Source: a virus | Virus record (IMG/VR): IMGVR_UViG_3300003877_000001 | Span: 186,001-250,000 of that record | DNA length: 64,000 nt | Direction: 5' to 3' (one strand) | Shown here: one piece after another, positions 63,401 to 64,000 of the stretch | How the letters are laid out: each line of letters starts with the position of its first letter | Position numbering within the stretch: the stretch's first letter is position 1 | Notes under the pieces: generated by a model | Told to the model about the DNA's origin: nothing | The model's input: only the letters and a program-made list of their open reading frames with translations | Databases searched by the model: none | Translations under genes and position numbers: made by a program

Positions 63401-63833
63401 CTTTAGGTGCTGCTGAATTTTTTTGCATTTTTTCTTTACCCTTTTGTTGTAATTGGTTAATACCTGATTTGTCTCTACGTTCTTTTTCAGCAGGAATTGC
63501 ATTTAAATATTTTTGTCTATAACCAGCATCATTAGTAACATATTCATTAAACAACATATTCATAATTGTTTCATTATAATGATACCCATATTTTTCCTGC
63601 CCATCTTCAGACATCTCATTATATTTCGCATTTAGTTTTGGATCACTAAATACTAAACTTTCCATTTTACTTAAATCCCAAACCTTTTTCTTAAATGATT
63701 GTTCTTTTTCTGTTAAAACAGAATTTATTTCTGTGAGATTTACATTACCTTTACCTAATTGAGATGTAAAATCTTTTTCAATTGCTTTACCTGCCTTACC
63801 CAATGGTTTTTCATTTGTTGATTTAAAGTCCAT
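60441..63833 (-). CDS. Large charged protein, 1130 aa
   Basis: Very rich in Lys, Asn, Glu and Asp with little predicted hydrophobic core. Two Cys knuckle-like segments: DCGCDNCEDCEEQLDETTTS near residue 315 and EQVCENCGSQLDEEGQCRR near 710. Repeated phrases (ASSGA, KNNVYENKS) suggest internal duplication. The C-terminal 150 residues look more folded (HIVAGKFINVMNKTEFISFN). Possibly a virion-internal or scaffolding-type protein by size and place; not recognised. Confidence 0.7.
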   Translation of the reverse strand: MDFKSTNEKPLGKAGKAIEKDFTSQLGKGNVNLTEINSVLTEKEQSFKKKVWDLSKMESLVFSDPKLNAKYNEMSEDGQEKYGYHYNETIMNMLFNEYVTNDAGYRQKYLNAIPAEKERRDKSGINQLQQKGKEKMQKNSAAPKARTEGDAPTHNNSLTGVIEEDGIMDNNLNTDGSGTFDDREYLTHRINKKYDTMNNTNEDIKGGITKQHDNFSNSDASITQANKMAMNDTDPLKVGDYDKKNKKYNTVSINVDDEYVENQYEYEIKETTGAASSGAFSTALGAKNNVYENKSLGAFTSSKDNKPKNIVDEDCGCDNCEDCEEQLDETTTSASSGAYEGPFRKKSKDNVTNKPAWKGGEIIGENYIVNTNMFKDIYNSLNEGMDSPNDMSRVPMAEFDMTDNKQMQQHQLKNAYQQMDTLLKRIPTDPNAKKAYDNIKNVAQNISKQLGQKFNDPEKRGMFSKLKRGFGIGEGELREDGIGDVRGSMDNLLGGINSKEEKIKKIIQKGKNKFGDVQMLSHLPNIDIDRIFQQVMRNQTAINPMGEADDLNEKAKSKKQQQFMGMVHAAQKGELENPSASVEKVAKEMKPDDVEDFASTKHKGLPVKRVDEGIVSGTEDSIIGDNPTTMVNTMKDVQGSSGDINMGMNENGPEFDLNNHGRKDDVSFDNNNDFAEVGTSHGGLTGFNNRSDGYYPEYKKPEKTGAPKNKDLGKYNSITVKEQVCENCGSQLDEEGQCRRDEKPVAGKLAGEKGACEKKNKKSKNSKASDNKFNVEFRNKKEKERENKIEKKHTDYKKELEQNKKHMKKLKEMVGGIETLKEDKRPSALVQMDRLHKDNSKNFKADVKNSNSAELATEQDELTAKEQIEEVSENPYELAEKIEKDKMKQHGFNALKNDGNSTNDTNKDIPKRNSTDEEADDIMLNRGLGMQDIVYDNKPDERFEERMKKDMGETIYDQRQEKMKFRANAPMYNKDTMPVEEDTVQKTQFDKNISKFNNPKGIKENHIVAGKFINVMNKTEFISFNVNETPIKLKPEGTKLIVEGMGNLYTQKVNENVEMRNMMNSFDFYINGGKVSKVAKGKQTICEGNKKPQINEHVQKMIKLAGYKPSDYVDTSATRKNAKFKFTGNL

Positions 63834-63837
63834 ATTC

Positions 63838-64000
63838 TTATTTTATATCACTTTGCCAAACTCCTTTTCTCACCCATAAAAATTCTGCTAGTTTGCTTAA
63901 ACCATTTTTTACTATGTTATTAACTTCTTTTCTAGCATCACTCCCTTGTTTAGAAAGCATCTTCTTTACTTCTCTTTCTAATTCGTTTTTTACGAATGAT
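63838..64000 (-). CDS. Unknown helical protein, C-terminal part only
   Basis: Open frame from the window edge: SFVKNELEREVKKMLSKQGS and a tail with LAEFLWVRKGVWQSDIK to the stop at 63838. Runs on beyond the window. Confidence 0.6.
   Translation of the reverse strand, partial: SFVKNELEREVKKMLSKQGSDARKEVNNIVKNGLSKLAEFLWVRKGVWQSDIK

Overview
The window is a piece of a tailed-phage genome whose host is most likely a member of the Bacteroidota. It is strongly AT-rich and densely packed. It carries phage hallmarks: an rIIA/rIIB-like pair, a tail fibre with a C-terminal peptidase-S74 chaperone, an amidase endolysin and a glucosaminidase, and many tiny ORFs. Bacteroidota-type promoter boxes (TAnnTTTG) lie before genes, Shine-Dalgarno sequences are not apparent, and ORFs are joined by an A/T-rich motif (TTAATTAAAAATATT-ATG). 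The low-GC myovirus-like layout, with no capsid or terminase genes in view, suggests part of a larger genome. No tRNA gene was found.

Layout. 1-13.2 kb is read rightward: many small unknown proteins, an ECF-type sigma factor (2762-3289), an rIIA-like GHKL ATPase (7878-10196), an rIIB-like protein (10310-11497) and a macro-domain protein (12112-12591). 13.2-14.25 kb has no clear genes and is rich in hairpins. A CRISPR array of seven 36-nt repeats lies at 14271-14693. Beside it, on the other strand, is a 531-aa Cas12/TnpB-like nuclease with an intact RuvC triad (14920-16515). From there almost everything is read leftward. 16.7-33.4 kb is a long run of small accessory genes: lipoproteins, one- and two-helix membrane proteins, a DUF2829/Tad2-like protein, HNH nucleases, a 2H phosphoesterase and several frameshifted genes. 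33.5-34.9 kb is a 1.4 kb structured non-coding locus with its own promoter and terminator. 35-38 kb holds an RNA ligase split over two ORFs by what looks like a naturally split intein. 38.2-42.5 kb is a mosaic with MazG, broken Dam methylase pieces, a cytosine-methyltransferase-like protein and recurring cassette-like junctions. 42.6-50.8 kb holds a Thg1-like 3'-5' polymerase, a HAD phosphatase, an SPFH protein and a DEDD exonuclease. 51-64 kb holds lysis and virion genes: glucosaminidase, patatin, tail fibre, holin-like membrane proteins, amidase and a 1130-aa charged protein.

Regulation. Three promoter families can be read by eye. (A) Host-type TAnnTTTG boxes are mostly followed by a conserved A-rich leader (ACACTAAAACAAAAACA). 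(B) About 19 copies of TGTAAC-N16/17-CGTATAA have the form of an ECF-sigma promoter, and the phage encodes an ECF sigma. In about half of them the spacer is filled by the palindrome TTTAGGATATCCTAAA. In nine of them the -10 box lies exactly 6 nt before the ATG, so those mRNAs should be leaderless. (C) AGTATTTATAnnAAA lies before tail, lysis and membrane genes and is a candidate late promoter.

How parts may work together. The RNA ligase, Thg1-like polymerase, HAD phosphatase and 2H phosphoesterase form a plausible RNA (tRNA) repair kit. The compact type V-like CRISPR locus, macro domain and Tad2-like protein fit phage competition and anti-defence. These functional links are inferences from motifs and context.
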